64,000 bases of DNA from Rhytidiadelphus loreus (GCA_947034895.1 OX344762.1:75572981-75636980), one strand, 5' to 3'; shown: positions 1 to 12,841, counted from the first letter of the stretch. Notes: a model not told the origin generated them from the letters alone. Program-made: numbers and translations.

Positions 1-2481
1 CCACGCCAGATGCATCTTTCCTCCTCTTTTGCTCTGCGAACCAAAGATCCTCCGGGTGTAATCCTTAAGACCATAGTCTTGCACCTCGCAGTACCGCGAC
101 TCCCAGTCCGCAGGCTTGACAGGCTTGGTCCCCAGGCCAGGCACTCGGTCATTGGACGCATGATTCCGGTCCTCCGTCCAGTCGGCCACATACGTGGCTG
201 CCCGGCGATGGAACTTGGTTTTGAATTCGTCCCATACCTGAAACTTGTAGTGGTTGATGATGGCCACCCAGGGCCGGATTTGCTCCTTCACATAAGGAGG
301 CTTTAAAGTAAAATGATGCACCTGGTTCCCCAACGAATCCGCAATGGCACTCAACATCACAATGGACTTATGTCTCCTCTGCCTTAGCACTCGGCATGTG
401 TACCCTTGGGTGACCCCTTCAGGAGGAGAAACGCCCAGCCCGGATGGCCCAAAGTTGCGACAGTACGTCGCAATTTGCCCCACCTGGACACCCTGCTTCG
501 CACGCAATGCCACAAATTCCTGAATGAAAGTGGCCAGAATCGATGAGCTTTGGGATGCATTGGGCAGCGACGACGCATTGGGCAATTTCAGAAACCGTTC
601 GCTGGGGAAGAAGTATTCGTCAATGTCCGCGAAGAACATCCACGTGCACTCGCGCTCGGCCAACAAGCTGCAATGCGAAAGCGCGGCCTGCTGGGTCTTC
701 ACCCAGGGCCAGGACTGCTTGGTGACGTTGAAGCTGATGCCCAGCTTGGCTATTACTTCATCGAGATTGTCCTCGCTGTTGTTGTCGTAGATGATGAACT
801 TCTCCACGCCGAGATGACTGTGGTAGTACACCCATTCTCGCAGAAACTTGGCCCCGTTGTAGATCATGGTGCACGCGCAGATGTGGTGAGTTTCTTTTTT
901 TCGCAAAAGAGAGAGTTGCTGGGGTGGGGGGCTGTAATACGCGAGTGAGGGAAGAATCTTCCCGTCAAACCGCAGTGACATCTTCTGGTTTGTGAAGGTC
1001 GAAATCATGGCCTTCGGGGGGTGGCCGCACCTGAAAACCTCATTTGCTTGGGCTGTCAGAGCGGTTGCGAACTGACCAGTGCCATCACCATACACACATT
1101 GGAACTGCGAAAGCTCGAAGCCCAGCGTTTGGTTGAAGCCATGGACAAACAGAGCCACGTCGTGGTCTGTAGAATAAACCTCATAAACCACCTTGGTGCC
1201 GTTCCATGGCAATGCGGCAAGCCCCTTTGGAACTCGAATCTCTTGGTGGGTGTCAAGCTTGATGAGCACTGAGGTTAGGTCTTGTGGTTGCGGAGGCATC
1301 CCACACACCACTGCCACTAAAAAAGGCCGCCAGGGGTGCACTGCCAACACCTTTTGATGGGGGACAGTACTCCCATACCGGCACTCCAGTTTTTCTTTGT
1401 TGGGGAAGTGAAAGCTTGGCGGTACTCGGACTAAACACAAAACCTCAGAACCGAAACTAATCACATCCTCAATTCGCAATTCAGCAGTGGGAGTCGGCCC
1501 TTCTGACCGCCAAGAACCAGGGACCATGTCTGTGGGGAGACTCAACGCAGAACGATCGGGCGGTGCAACTGCAAGCACAAGTGTGAATCATATTATCAGA
1601 TATAACCAATTCATAACATTCTGGAGCAGGTGGGAAAATTGGAGGATGTAATTATGATCTCAAAACTGTATAAGCAAGAAATCGAAAATTTTATTTGAAA
1701 GGTTTCAAGGGTGCTAAGGAGCTCCTCAATGACGTTATGTTCATTTTCAATTCCGACAAAATAGCAATCAGGCCCTACCCGCAACAACCATTTTAGCACT
1801 ATTAATTAACTAGCTAGAAGTAGTTACTGTCTAAGCTGTGTCGGTTAGCAAATTGATAGCAAATTGATACTAGTTCCTTCTAACTAGCAACTTGCAATAA
1901 ATTTACATTCATTTCTACCAATTGACTTTAATCCCGATTGGAAAAGAAAAGCAATTACGGCTATGTGGCTATGGTTTGAAGTTCTAGATCAACTCAATAG
2001 TAGCAAGTAGCTAACTTAGAAGACTAATTCTCCATACAATTCCAATAAGCTAGAGTCCCATACCCCACTTAGCTAATTCATGCTACTTGGTTGGTGTGGT
2101 TAGTAACAGAATGTCCTGGTCAAGTTGAGTCAGTTAGCAAATTGGTGCTAATTCCCGCTATGAATTTACAAACTTGCAGTGAATATAAACCGCAGTAAGC
2201 TAAATGCTTGCTAATTGCGATGAACATCAGATGCCAGAATGCGTGTCTAAAACTCCAAAACATGAATCTCCATGTAAAACGGAATCCCAGCAACAAAGCA
2301 CCAACACAAACCCTAGATCCCATATCCGAAGATAGATTGTAAAGGTCCGGGACAACGTACCTTGAACAGATTGAAAGCTCATCAGAGCGAAGATGGCGGC
2401 AGACGCAAGTACAAAAAAGCCATAACACACTCTCCGCACCCAAATCTGCCGCCGGAAAAAACTCTCCATATGTCGCGTCAT
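1..2481 (-). CDS. GT92 (DUF23/UPF0392) family glycosyltransferase, 3' end cut by the window
   Basis: Type II membrane glycosyltransferase of the plant UPF0392 group, expected in the Golgi. Two exons can be joined in frame: 2481-2361 (donor CAAG/GTACGT) and 1568 to the window edge (acceptor TTGCAG); the codon split by the intron becomes Val. Exon 1 gives a short basic N-terminus and one hydrophobic anchor (about residues 20-36). The catalytic region starts near residue 269 with ICACTMIYNGAKFLREW, followed by IIYDNNS and a DID metal-binding motif in FADIDEYF near residue 355. Further family blocks follow: CRNFGPSGLG, HKSIV, VHHF, INHYKFQVW, RRAATYVADW and PGLGT. The frame is still open at base 1, so only the last residues are missing. 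The start is uncertain: ATG codons at 2508, 2481 and 2469 share the frame. The family link is firm. The sugar substrate is not known; some plant GT92 proteins are beta-1,4-galactan synthases. Confidence 0.88.
2308..2316 (-). promoter_or_regulatory. telo-box (AAACCCTAG) at the start of GT92 intron 1
   Basis: AAACCCTAG on the plus strand reads CTAGGGTTT on the coding strand. It lies about 45 bases inside the first intron of the GT92 gene. Telo-boxes are known plant promoter or intron-1 elements linked to growth-related expression. Function here is inferred from sequence and position only. Confidence 0.4.
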
Positions 2482-2509
2482 CCAAATAAAAAAATTGAAA
2501 ATTTGCAAA

Positions 2510-3396
2510 TCCTCAAAACCACCACGCCGATCACTTCAAACCGTTTCCGCCAAAGTCCTCGCCTCTGTCTACTTCTCCCAAATGATTCGACCCTGCCTAC
2601 ACCGTCCCAACCCCAAAATTCCAAATCCCCTCCAGAAATTCTAGTACCCCTCAATTCCTTTGAAAGAATCCGCCGACGTTCGAGATTTCAGATTCACCGT
2701 GCAGTTGAGAATTAGATCCACAGAAAAATCGAGGGGGGGTGTACTGATACAACCAGGAATTGCAAAGAATCTAGTTTCTGGATAGGTTTGCTCGAAATAA
2801 GCAGAGCCCTTTCTATGAATGGATCAATTTCTACGTCGTAGCCAGCAAATCTAAGTTGTGTTGCGGCTGGTCAACTGCGTTGAAAAATGGAGCAAAACTT
2901 GAGGTTGGGAATGGTTGCAGCCCTGTCGAAGATTGTAATTGATTGAGGCTGGGGTGCTCGTGATTCTGTGAAGCGACAGTCAACAACTGAGGTCTGAAAG
3001 TGTTGAAAGCAAAGGAGCGAGAGTAGGACTGAAAAAGCTAGAGTCTTGGAGAGGAGTGGTGGTGCCGTGGTGGTGGTTGGTGGGGACGGTGTGGTGACTT
3101 GGAGGGGTCTGCTGGTCTGCCACCTGTCTGACACCTCTGCGGAGCTGTTGCCAGCTTGGAATCCAATGGCAACCTCACCTGCTCTCCAGCCAGAATTTTC
3201 TTTCCAGTATTATGTGTGCAGGGCAACGCCCGAGGAGGAGGGGATTGTGGGGGAAAATGTGTCCACGAGGACGGCGGAGCCCGACAAGGAGGTGCATTTT
3301 TCCTCACAATCCCCGATGACAAGGACATTGGCTTACGTAAACTACTGTCATGAAATCTGATTTCATTAATAAGGCAGGAGGTTCTAAAAGCATACA
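2510..3396. other. upstream region of the GT92 gene, no supported gene
   Basis: This stretch holds the presumed GT92 promoter and 5' untranslated region, with higher GC around 2870-3340. Short open frames exist on both strands, but they overlap one another and have no recognisable domain or splice structure. Confidence 0.4.
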
Positions 3397-3517
3397 AGCT
3401 CTAAAAAATCACCCACCTCCTCCTGAAATGTACACTATTTGTATATGTTTCTTTTTTATAGCCTTCACTGATGTACAAACAATGTACATTTCAAGACGTT
3501 GGCGGTTTTAGAGCCCT
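3397..3517. repeat. imperfect inverted repeat (MITE-like foldback)
   Basis: The left arm begins AGCTCTAAAA and contains TGAAATGTACA. The right arm contains TGTACATTTCA and ends TTTTAGAGCCCT. The arms are roughly 50 bp with mismatches around a loop of about 20 bases, so this could be a small foldback transposon or a transcribed hairpin. Confidence 0.5.
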
Positions 3518-3519
3518 AC

Positions 3520-4730
3520 GCTAGTTCAACTTCAAAATTTCATAACTAATTCCAAAAAACTCCAAAAAAAATATAAAACAACTTGGGTTAGATGCCAATT
3601 TTAGTGTTTTGTTGAGCTTATAGTTGTAGCTTCCCCATATATGAAGCCCTATTGTGATACAAGTTCACTATTCTTGGATAATCTTTGATAGTAGTACTTC
3701 AAAAAAACTTCATCCATTGTATTAAAAAAGATGATGAATTCAGTTGATTACAAAACAAAGCATAAATGTTCCACACAAAAAAGAGTGGCATATTCAATTT
3801 GCTTGATGAAGTGAAGGGTGGACTTCCAATACTTGAAATCACTCCACTGGAGTGAATATCCAAGCACCAAAAGTTGTCAAGGTGTTTACAAAGAGACAAG
3901 AAAAGAAGAAGTTTGATGACAAAGAAGAGTTTTAGGAGGGAAGCCATCTAAAGAGAAGGTGAATGGAGATGAAGATCAAAGTGGAGACTCTTAGCAATAG
4001 TGGTGGCTTTAAAAAATAAAGTAATTTAAAAATAAATAAATAAATTTTAAAAATAAGATAATTTAAAACATAATAAAAATAATAAAAAGTTGTAGCAATG
4101 CTATTTTGCCACATTACCTCAAGTAATGTGGCAAAAAAATTATAATTTTTCTTAAATTAAAAAATATATTTATATATATGATTTTTTATTACACTATGTT
4201 TATATTGTTGATTAAGTCAAATGACCCTCGGTAGGCCCTATTTTCCTAACGAAATCTAACTAGATAGAATCAAATAGAGAGGAATTGCATAAATCACAAG
4301 ACAATAGAGAGATTATAAGGGACTAAGACATAGAATTTGACTCTCTAACAATTCTATCAATTGGTAGTTTTTTCATAGTATGGTATGCAATTACTATTGA
4401 TATTAACCAAATATTCAAATGTTGTTGTGTAACTAGGGGGAAACACTCTAATTGTATATATATTTTTGTGATTTCCAATATTTTAGGTTGGAGAATGCAA
4501 TTATTATACATGATCTTAGGAATTTACAATTGAAAGAAGGTCAATTGCAAGAATGTGGGAACCAAGGAATCCAGATTTTGTATAGTTAGTTAAAATTGAG
4601 GGGTAAAGTATTTCAACTTGGTGGAAATTTTTGATTTTTGACCACTTAGTTGAAGAAATTACCAGGATTATGTAATGAGGAGCTATAAATTATTTTATAG
4701 AGATAAAAGGATTAAGAAAGGAATTAAGTT
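3520..4730. other. AT-rich intergenic DNA
   Basis: No coding signal was seen. The part around 4010-4200 is almost pure A/T. Confidence 0.5.
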
Positions 4731-5380
4731 TCCTAACTTAACCGGGAACCGGACCTGAGATACGGATGCAGAAGCCAATTCCAAATCGTCTTAGGTATCG
4801 GGAATTGATGATGGACCCTATCGGGATCTAGCAGAAGCTAGAATAGGTCACAGGGAACCCAACGGAACCCTAATGGAACTCCCAACGGCAAGAATGGGAT
4901 TCACGGTTGTACTTTCAACGAACGGAATTTTCCGGGAAACGCGGAACGGAACCCTAAACGGTTGGGGGAAAGAAAAAAATGACGGAATGTTAGGAAAGTC
5001 ATTCCCATTGTTCGCCACCACGCACTTGCTTTGGAGAGTTGCTCAGATGTTTAGAGTTTGTTTGATGCTAAAAGGGGAGTAGGTAATGTATACGTTACGG
5101 TTCCAGTGAGGAGGAAGACAAACAGTGAGTTGGAAAGGTGAGCTGCCTTAGGATCAGTGGTAAGGAGAGATTTTCAGTAAGCAGTCCGGAGTGGAAGAAG
5201 AAAACGTCTCAAGCGCGATGGTGAAGGCGGAATCGCGAGAGGAGACTGGCCTAGTTAACCTCCGAACTGTAGTTTCAGAAATTCCCAAAAATCAACAAGA
5301 GCGCGCTCAGTTGGAAGAGGATCTGGTCTAGATCGGGTGTCTAGGGTTGTTGAAACAACCCTGGAGTCTGAGAGACGAGG

Positions 5381-6513
5381 ATGGTCCAAGAGTTGGTAGT
5401 CGAGCAATCGAGTGAGTGGAACCGGACCTTGATGGCGTTACCTTCTAAGTGGACAGCGGACGTGTGGAGGAAGGCTTACAATTTTCCAAGAGAAGGAAAG
5501 GGCTTGGCATCAAGGACGGACAAGTTTCTTAGTAGTAAGTTCTCTCAGCCACCAAACCCTAAGGACGGATATGCAGTGGCAGATTGTGTAATATCCCGGG
5601 ACAGGAGAGTATTAGAGTTCCTGGTCCCAATACTGTATCCGGAACGGCCAAACCGGATCACAATAACTTTGGCCAACACGATCTTTGGGGCACTATCCGG
5701 GGACTGGAAGGTTAGTTGGGGGATTGTAATCCAGGATCTAGTGAACAAGATGATAGCGGGTGTCGGGAAGACCAAGCCCCTAGGGATCAATCCATTCCTC
5801 TTTCATCTTTATCATTCCTTAGAGTTGTTGAGGGTAAGGAAGGGACATTGTATAAATCAGCGGTAGTGATGCTGAGGTATGACATTAGTCCGGAAGTAGA
5901 GGAAGAGAGAGGATCTAGAAAAGAGTCCTCAGAACGAGGAAAAAAGATATCAAAGGGAAAGGGGCCGATAGAGGAAAAGATAGAAAAGGATCCTCTTTGG
6001 CCGGAACGCCGGAAAGAGGGTATATTGGAAAGGATAATTGAGGATCTAGAGGGATATCAATCTCAGTTAGAGGATGGAGAGGACCTTGTTTGAAATCCGA
6101 GAGGTCATGCAAGAAGCTGGTCATTATCCGGATCCAGAAACGGAAAAGGAAATTGACCAAGGGAAGGATGAGACCCCAACCAAAACACCAGCACTGTCGC
6201 CCCTGTCATCAACAAAGAGGAAGGACATGAGTGTTGGTAAAGAGAAGACCCCACAACCACCAATAACTTCTTCCCGCCTTGATTCCGGACTGGGAAAAGG
6301 ATCTGCACCCGAATCCCGATCCAAGAGTCATGACCAGATGGAGGAATCGGAGCGGATGAGATGTTGCCCTTGCAATTGAAGAAGAAGACCAGGACACCAT
6401 CCAAGGGCAAGGTGGAAGCTGTTGTGAAACCTTCACCAAATAGGAAGCAGCCAGCTAGGAAAGGCGCCGCCAAGCATGCAGAACCTTTATCAAAGCGATC
6501 TAAGGGTAGATAG
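5381..6513 (+). pseudogene. unidentified broken coding region, possibly retroelement-derived
   Basis: A GC-richer island holds a 161-codon ORF from ATG 5381. The frame is then lost near 5830 but coding character continues in a second frame to about 6090, then a third to about 6370, and a fourth to the TAG at 6511-6513. The first part is globular (about residues 1-145, with VLEFLVPILYP and LANTIFGALSG). The later parts are hydrophilic, rich in Lys, Glu, Ser and Pro, and end in a basic tail. At least three frame changes inside one apparent protein suggest decay. I do not recognise the family. The layout of a globular block and a basic tail in repeat-rich DNA would suit a gag-like or other transposon-derived protein, but no reverse transcriptase, integrase or transposase motif was seen nearby. 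Confidence 0.4.
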
Positions 6514-6519
6514 GAATTT

Positions 6520-8635
6520 TTTGAATAGGCATGAGCCGGTGGGCCATTGACCTAGGGTTTTGAGTAGGAAGAAGCAATTAGTTAGTTACTTTTTAGTTGG
6601 ATGCACCTGGACCTCTGGTTCCGGGTTTTCAGGATCTGAGATCCACATTTTGCGGATCAGAAGGGTTGGTAGGAAAGTCAACTGTTAGTGGATAAGGAAT
6701 GCCGCGTGTCATTTTTGGGTCCTTTGCTTTTTTCTGTGAGGACCTTTAGGGTTACTTTTTGGTGTGTAGTATTTTAGGGGCCGGAGTTTGTTTGAGCCCC
6801 GGGTGTTCTTACTTTTATTTTTTTCATTTGCAATCTTATTTCCAGATTTCCACTTCATTTGAGTTGGTCTGAAAAGTCTTGACTCTGTGTTGGTATACCG
6901 TGCAATGTTAGAATCATTGTGTAGTGTGGACTAGCTGGGTTTGCAAGTGTGGAATGAAGGAGTGTCTCCCCCGGATTCTAACTGGATCTGATTCCAGGAA
7001 TTGTTGACTTGTTTTACTAAGAGCTTCATGTACTAGAAGTCACCCTGTTCGCTGAAGTTCCTTGGGTGTCTTCCGAGTAGGATAGCCGTTCTTAGGTTGG
7101 GTAAATCTTCATGAGGGAGGTTGTATGCCAACTGACGTCTTGTTGAGGTCCTGCTGTATCCGGAAGAGAGGAACATGAAAGTGGATGGAATCTTTTAGTT
7201 ATATGGCGGCTGGGTCTTGTTTCTGAGATTGGAATTAGGTAGGTCTGTCGTTGTAGTACTGGGAGGATTGTGTTTTTTTTTTGAGTGACCTGTGAGTTAG
7301 GATTGAGAATCCAGATCTGTTGTGAGGAAGAATCCGCGTCCTATTCATTTCCGTATTGTAGTAAGTTCCATAGTGAGGCTCCATTCATTGAAAACCACGT
7401 GAGGGTAGGGTATATGTTTCCTTCTTTAAATCCAAGAGCGGAACCTTCTGAATTAGAGGTTAAACTTGAAATTACGTTACTTGAATACTGCATCCGGATC
7501 CAAATCCGGGTAAGTTACAAAGTTCGAGCATTATTAATTACTTGGGGAATAAAAGAAAGATTGTATGCGTCAGGGAGAAAGTACTGTGGAAACATATAGA
7601 CGCTACAATAAGAGTTTCCAGTTGTGATTCCTTATTTCTTTTTGTCTTGGGGTTGTGTTTTTCCGCATCATGTTCCGAATATCTTGAGGAAACTACATGA
7701 GTAAATCCTTTGGGAACAATACACGAGTCATCTTGGGTGTTTTACCTCAATTTAACACTCAACAGTAGGATTTGTGCTTTCTTGTGTTATGACACGACGA
7801 AACATTTGTACTATTTACTCACATAGTGCATTCTAGTTTGTTTTTTGGCCATAACTTTTGTGTTATGAATCCAAAAGATTTGAAGATTTATAAAAAAGAC
7901 ATGCATAACTATTATACACCATGGCTAAACTTTAAAAATTGATAAAAATACCCCTCAAATGAATGTCACACTTGTCAATTTGGAAGTGTTTAGTACTATT
8001 TCTAGCCAAAAAAAAAAATTCGGAGTTTAAATATGGTGAAGTTCTTTCACTAGACTAACAAAAATTTATCGAAGGAATTTTAAAAATAATTGATTCTATT
8101 TTGTATGAAGGCCACCAAATTGAGCTTCTTTTTGGAAGCATTTTGAAACATACTAGTATAAAACAATTATTTTCAATTGGTGGTTCATTTGGTGGCAATG
8201 ATAGTCTATTGTTAAATTAATAGAGTTTTTAAAAGGTGCATTAAACAATACAAAGACTCTTTGGAGCTTCTTTTTACTTTAAAGGCAACAAACACAGTTA
8301 TTTCTTGCTAAAGGCACCATACTTATGGATGTGATTATGTTTAGCACATTGGAGTCAAATGTCAAAGGTGTATGCAATGATTTGTTATTTGATAAATTGG
8401 AACCAAAATTTGACTTGGTTTTTTAGGTGGCCACCTTTACACTAGAATATACCCTAAATGAGGTCAGCAAACAACAACAACAACAACATCCAAGACATTT
8501 AGTAGCTCTCTTGCAACATCTAATAAAATCAAATTTACATTTGACTTTCAAAAAAGTTACCTCCCATTTATCTAAACCATTTGAATGCCATGTAGTAGTT
8601 GCATGGCATATTAGAAGGTATGTGTGGGTCTAACA
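6520..8635. other. intergenic DNA downstream of the broken ORF series
   Basis: The first kilobase keeps the base composition of the preceding ORF series and may be its untranslated or terminal-repeat part. The rest is AT-rich without recognisable genes. I could not identify a matching pair of long terminal repeats by eye. Confidence 0.35.
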
Positions 8636-8639
8636 TAGA

Positions 8640-8970
8640 CGACAACTATAGGTATAGGACAACTACATATACAAGGCAACTGGAGTTAGGGGTGATTGCA
8701 AATAGAGACGATTGTAGATAGGGCAATTGTGTGTGGGCCTAGGGAAGACTATAAGTGGAATAAAGGGTGACTAGAGGTGTCCAAGAGGTAACTTGAGTGT
8801 CCAAGGGACAACTGTGGGAGATAGCAAGTGACTACGGGTGTCTATGAGACAAGAGGAAGTGTCAAGGGATGACCACATAGTCAAGGGGTGATTGCAGATT
8901 GGTAAAGGGTGAATGTGAATTAGACAATGTGCAACTATGGATTAGACAATTGCAAGTGGGCAAAATAGAC
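8640..8970. repeat. degenerate minisatellite
   Basis: Many loosely related repeats of about 20-30 bases share cores such as GACAACTGTGG, GGTGTCCAAG and AGGGTGACT. Unit length and sequence vary, so the array looks old. Confidence 0.5.
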
Positions 8971-8999
8971 CTTGTAGATAAAAACACATAAAGAAAAGA

Positions 9000-10075
9000 G
9001 TCCATTCCCTTTCAGCAAAACAAAAATGATCAAAAATAAAATGAGAGTTTTTTTCTACCTTCCATTTTTATCTTAAAATCTATGTGACAAACACTATATA
9101 ATTTGGATGAATCTTTACAAATTGCAAATAATAAAGAGAAAAGTATTTACTTATTTCTATCTTCTACTTTTTATTTTAAATATCAACATGACAAACAATA
9201 GATGATTAGGATGAATCTTTGAAAAACCAAAAATAAATGGCAAATTTCTTACTTAGTATCTCTACCCATAATTTTATCTATAAAATCAAAGTAAAAAATA
9301 ATTTGTGATAAGAAGTCTTGGAGAATTGTAAGAAACAAATAGCAAAGTTCTTACTTAAATGTTTACCTTTTATTTTTTAAATATTAGATCAACGTGATAA
9401 ATATTAGATGAGGAGATGATTATTATTAGAGATTTGCAAAAGATAATTGGATAAATTCTTACTTAAGTCTTCACCTTTCATCTTTTGTTTCTTGATCAAT
9501 ATGCATGATAAGTAATTCAAAATTAAGAGAATTCTTTCAGAATTGCAAAAATTTATTAATTTAATAAAAAAAATCTTATTTAAATCTTCACCCTTTATTT
9601 TTTATTTATAAAAATCAAAGTGAAAAACAAGTCATCATAAGAAAGAGTCTTGGAGAATTACAAAAAAATTAGGAAATTTCTTCCTTATACATCCATGCTT
9701 TATTTTTAATTCTTAAATCAATATGATAAATAATATTGGAGTAGGATGAGTCTTTCAAAATCTTCAAAAATAAATAGAGAATTTTTTATTTAAATCACCA
9801 GCAATTATTGTTTATTTGTAAAATCAAAGTGACAAATAATTCATTATTAGAAAGATTCTTTTATGAAAAAGCTTTTAGTTAAATGTCCATTCTATATTTT
9901 TAATTTTTAATTTAGTATGACAAATAGTACTTGATTAGGATGAGTTTTTTTAAGTTCTAAAAAATAAATGGAGAATTTCTTATCTCTACCATTTATTTTT
10001 TATTTACAAGTTTAAAGTGACAAGTAATTCATTATTAAGAAGACTCTTTAACTTGTAAAGAACCAAATAGCATTT
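9000..10075. repeat. degenerate satellite, about ten units of roughly 104 bp
   Basis: Aligning on a (GA)CAAATAAT-like anchor places units at about 9086, 9190, 9291, 9396, 9507, 9622, 9725, 9831, 9919 and 10019, a spacing of 88-115 bp. Each unit holds a pyrimidine block (CACCTTTTATTTT-like), the anchor, then one of two tails: GATTAGGATGAATCTT, or ATTCATTATTAGAAAGA followed by TCTT. The tails mostly alternate, which implies a dimeric higher-order unit. Confidence 0.6.
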
Positions 10076-10805
10076 TTTTGGCAATATAGTGTTTTTAGTC
10101 ATCTATTTGTGAACAATTTTTTTTTTCTTTGAAATTTTCACATAACATATAGTTGAGGAGTAACTTTAAAGCACAACAATTTCATTACTTTTGATTATAT
10201 GGATAAAAAGTTATAGTATGAAATGTAGTTTCTTTTAGAGACCAAGCAACCTAGGTAGCTGAGACATTAGGGGATATTTCAGGTACTCGGGAGACTATTT
10301 CAGGGTTGTTCCCATTGCTAAGAACCAGCCCTATACAATGAGAATATAATAATATTAAAAATTAAATTAAAAATTAAAAAATATATTTAATTTCATTTTT
10401 TTTAATTTAAAAAATATATATATATTAAATAATTACATCTGACGTGGCCGTCTCTTGGCCATGTCAGATCAACGTTTCTACAGCGTTCCTGGAGTTCCCA
10501 CAATCCAGGAACTCATAACTCATAGTCTTTTAAGATGAAGAAATCTCTTCTAATGAAAATTCACTTTTTTAAAAACAAAAATTTGAAATTGGTTTTCAAG
10601 ATTTGAAGTTTAAAATGTTTGAATTATTTTAATTTTAGATTGTGGGTAGTAATGAAATTTTTACTCTAAAATAAACTTTGAAGTCATTTATTTAACACAA
10701 TTTTCAATATTTTTGGAAAAAAATAAAACCATTGGGATTGTCATTTTTTAGTTCCACAACTAAATTTTGAACAATTCAGGATTTTAAATCATTCTTCACT
10801 TAAGT
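10073..10805 (+). repeat. dispersed repeat copy with an unoccupied TTAA site and a secondary insertion
   Basis: Bases 10073-10172 match 62262-62361, and 10166-10235 match 63287-63355, so here the two flanks meet at a single TTAA (10166-10169). After an insertion of about 300 bp holding the two-hairpin module, the match resumes at about 10550 with 63385 onward, including AAAATAAACTTTGAAGTC and CAATTTTCAATATTTTT. It is non-coding and AT-rich. Confidence 0.65.
10264..10519 (+). mobile_element. two-hairpin module, copy 1
   Basis: The order is: a short GC-richer head ending in GAACCAGCC, an A/T tract of about 100 bases, hairpin 1, a 16-base spacer, hairpin 2, then GGAACTCATAAC. Hairpin 1 has arms 10438-10449 and 10457-10468 with loop GTCTCTT and one mismatch. 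Hairpin 2 has arms GTTCCTGGA (10485-10493) and TCCAGGAAC (10504-10512). It interrupts a dispersed repeat whose relative at 63290-63690 lacks it, so it behaves as an insertion. Class unknown; no ORF. Confidence 0.55.
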
Positions 10806-10809
10806 ATCA

Positions 10810-12835
10810 AACATTATGGTGCATATTCATTCTATTATATTGTTCTAAAATTAGAAAATCTTCACTCAATTGTTGCAAATTCATTTTTCAAAATTACTAG
10901 CCAATACTTCTATTGCTTTTCAAGCTCTAATATATGTGTGAAAATTTTCATCACCAAGGTCTTCCAACCCCAAAACAAAGCTCTAAAACCTTCAATTGGG
11001 CGTCACTTGTAGTGCAAAGAGCAATGGAGACCTAGTACAATTATTTAAAAAATCATATTCAACAAAGAATTGAACTAGAATAATTAATATCATTTTTTAA
11101 CAAGTCAATGATAGAAATGTACTATTTAAATATTGAATATATGTTTATATAAGTTGGATTTTTCCTATCCTAAGGCCAAAATTCAAGGTTACTAGTATAG
11201 AGGTTCTTTTTTCAAAAAAGGTCATTTCATTTCTCATTTAAGTGACTAGGGTCAGTTTTCAAGTAGGATAAAGTTTAAAGTGTATTTATTTGTCAATTGC
11301 TTCCATACACCTATAGTCCAATTCAAACATCCTTACAACCATACTAAGCCAAACAATAATTCATCTCACATTCTAATTCCAAGCTCAGATTAAACACTTC
11401 AAAACAAATACCAAAAATTCTATCATTCTATTGGTCCATGAGTAATTGCTTGTAAATAGATTGTAGCATGTTGCCACCCGAGCCACAAGTCTATTTGCCT
11501 AAAAAACAAATTATTTCAACATCTAGCAATGTGGATTTATGAATTAACAAATTAACATCTACTCTCGCATCTACTTCCTATTTAGCTGCTTAATTTGTGC
11601 CAAAAAGTTGTCTCTTACATTCAACCTACCTAGTATTGAAACAATATCAGCTAATTTATACCATATGCATATAAAATACAAAGAATGGCTATTTTAGAAT
11701 CACAAAATAACTATTCACAACAACAACAATTCAAAAAGTCATGACTTATCTTCCACACCGTCTCCACTTGCTAATTTGCCTGACTTTTTTTGTCTATCTT
11801 GGCAATTTGACTTCAAGACCTTTTTGGTGACCACAACATCTTCAATTTAATTTAATTTCTCCTTCAATCAATCCACACAACTATATCAACTTATCTTTGT
11901 CGTGCACAACAATTTGATAAGCCAGCTCATCTGACTCATCCGTCGACCAAGCAACTTCATTCCTTAGTCCCTCTTGAACTTCGCCATTCCCAAGTCAATA
12001 TGCCAATTTACCTGCAAGGGTTCGACTTAAAAAGATTCTCTCCTAGACCTCTCACAAGCTAGTGGCATAAACAAGTAATTGATGATAAAAAATATCATCG
12101 ACAATTCCAAATTCCCAACTCATATACATACAATTCCATGCCATCACACAAGCAACCAGCTTCACACAATTTCACAATTACAATTTTAAAAATAGACTTT
12201 TAGAATGAAGGAATTTACTATTACAAGATCGTCAATGAGTTATATATGTAAATTTTGATTTTGATATGAACTCTCAATCCAATTTGCCTAGCTATATAGC
12301 TACCAAAAGCTAAAAACGAGTCACCTAATCTAATATAAAAAACACTAAGACTATTTACATATGTTGTTGATTTGTTCCTTTTAGAATCTAAGTTTAGTCA
12401 ATTGTCCTTTTAAAACTAAATTGAAATGACATAATTATTATAAAAAACACAAGAGTCAAAATTTAAATTTCTTGAATATTTAAATGTCTACTATATATAT
12501 ATATATGTATATTCTAATTTTTAATAATAACAGATGTTGAGAAAAAATTGGTGTTTTTATGGCCTTGATTTCTATAGCCTTGATTTGAAGGTGTTATAGT
12601 TTGCAACTCTTCAAATTATTGCAAAACCTTAGGAAAAAATGAAGTTATGGAGTCATTTATGTCTACCCTTTTATCTTTCTTTGGCTTTGAAGAGTCACCT
12701 ATGCCACTAAAAACTACCACGAGTTTTCAAGGACCAACAATGAAAGTTAAAGAGTTTAAATTGATGTTGTATATAAATTTATTAAAGTTATAAAAAGAGT
12801 ATAAAATTATTATCAATTATTTTATAAAATAATTT
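10810..12835. other. AT-rich intergenic DNA
   Basis: No gene, RNA or clear repeat was recognised apart from short homopolymer and TA runs. Confidence 0.45.
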
Positions 12836-12841
12836 TATTTT

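Noticed and set aside
550..948. 132-codon plus-strand ORF
   Set aside because: Antisense shadow of the GT92 catalytic region.
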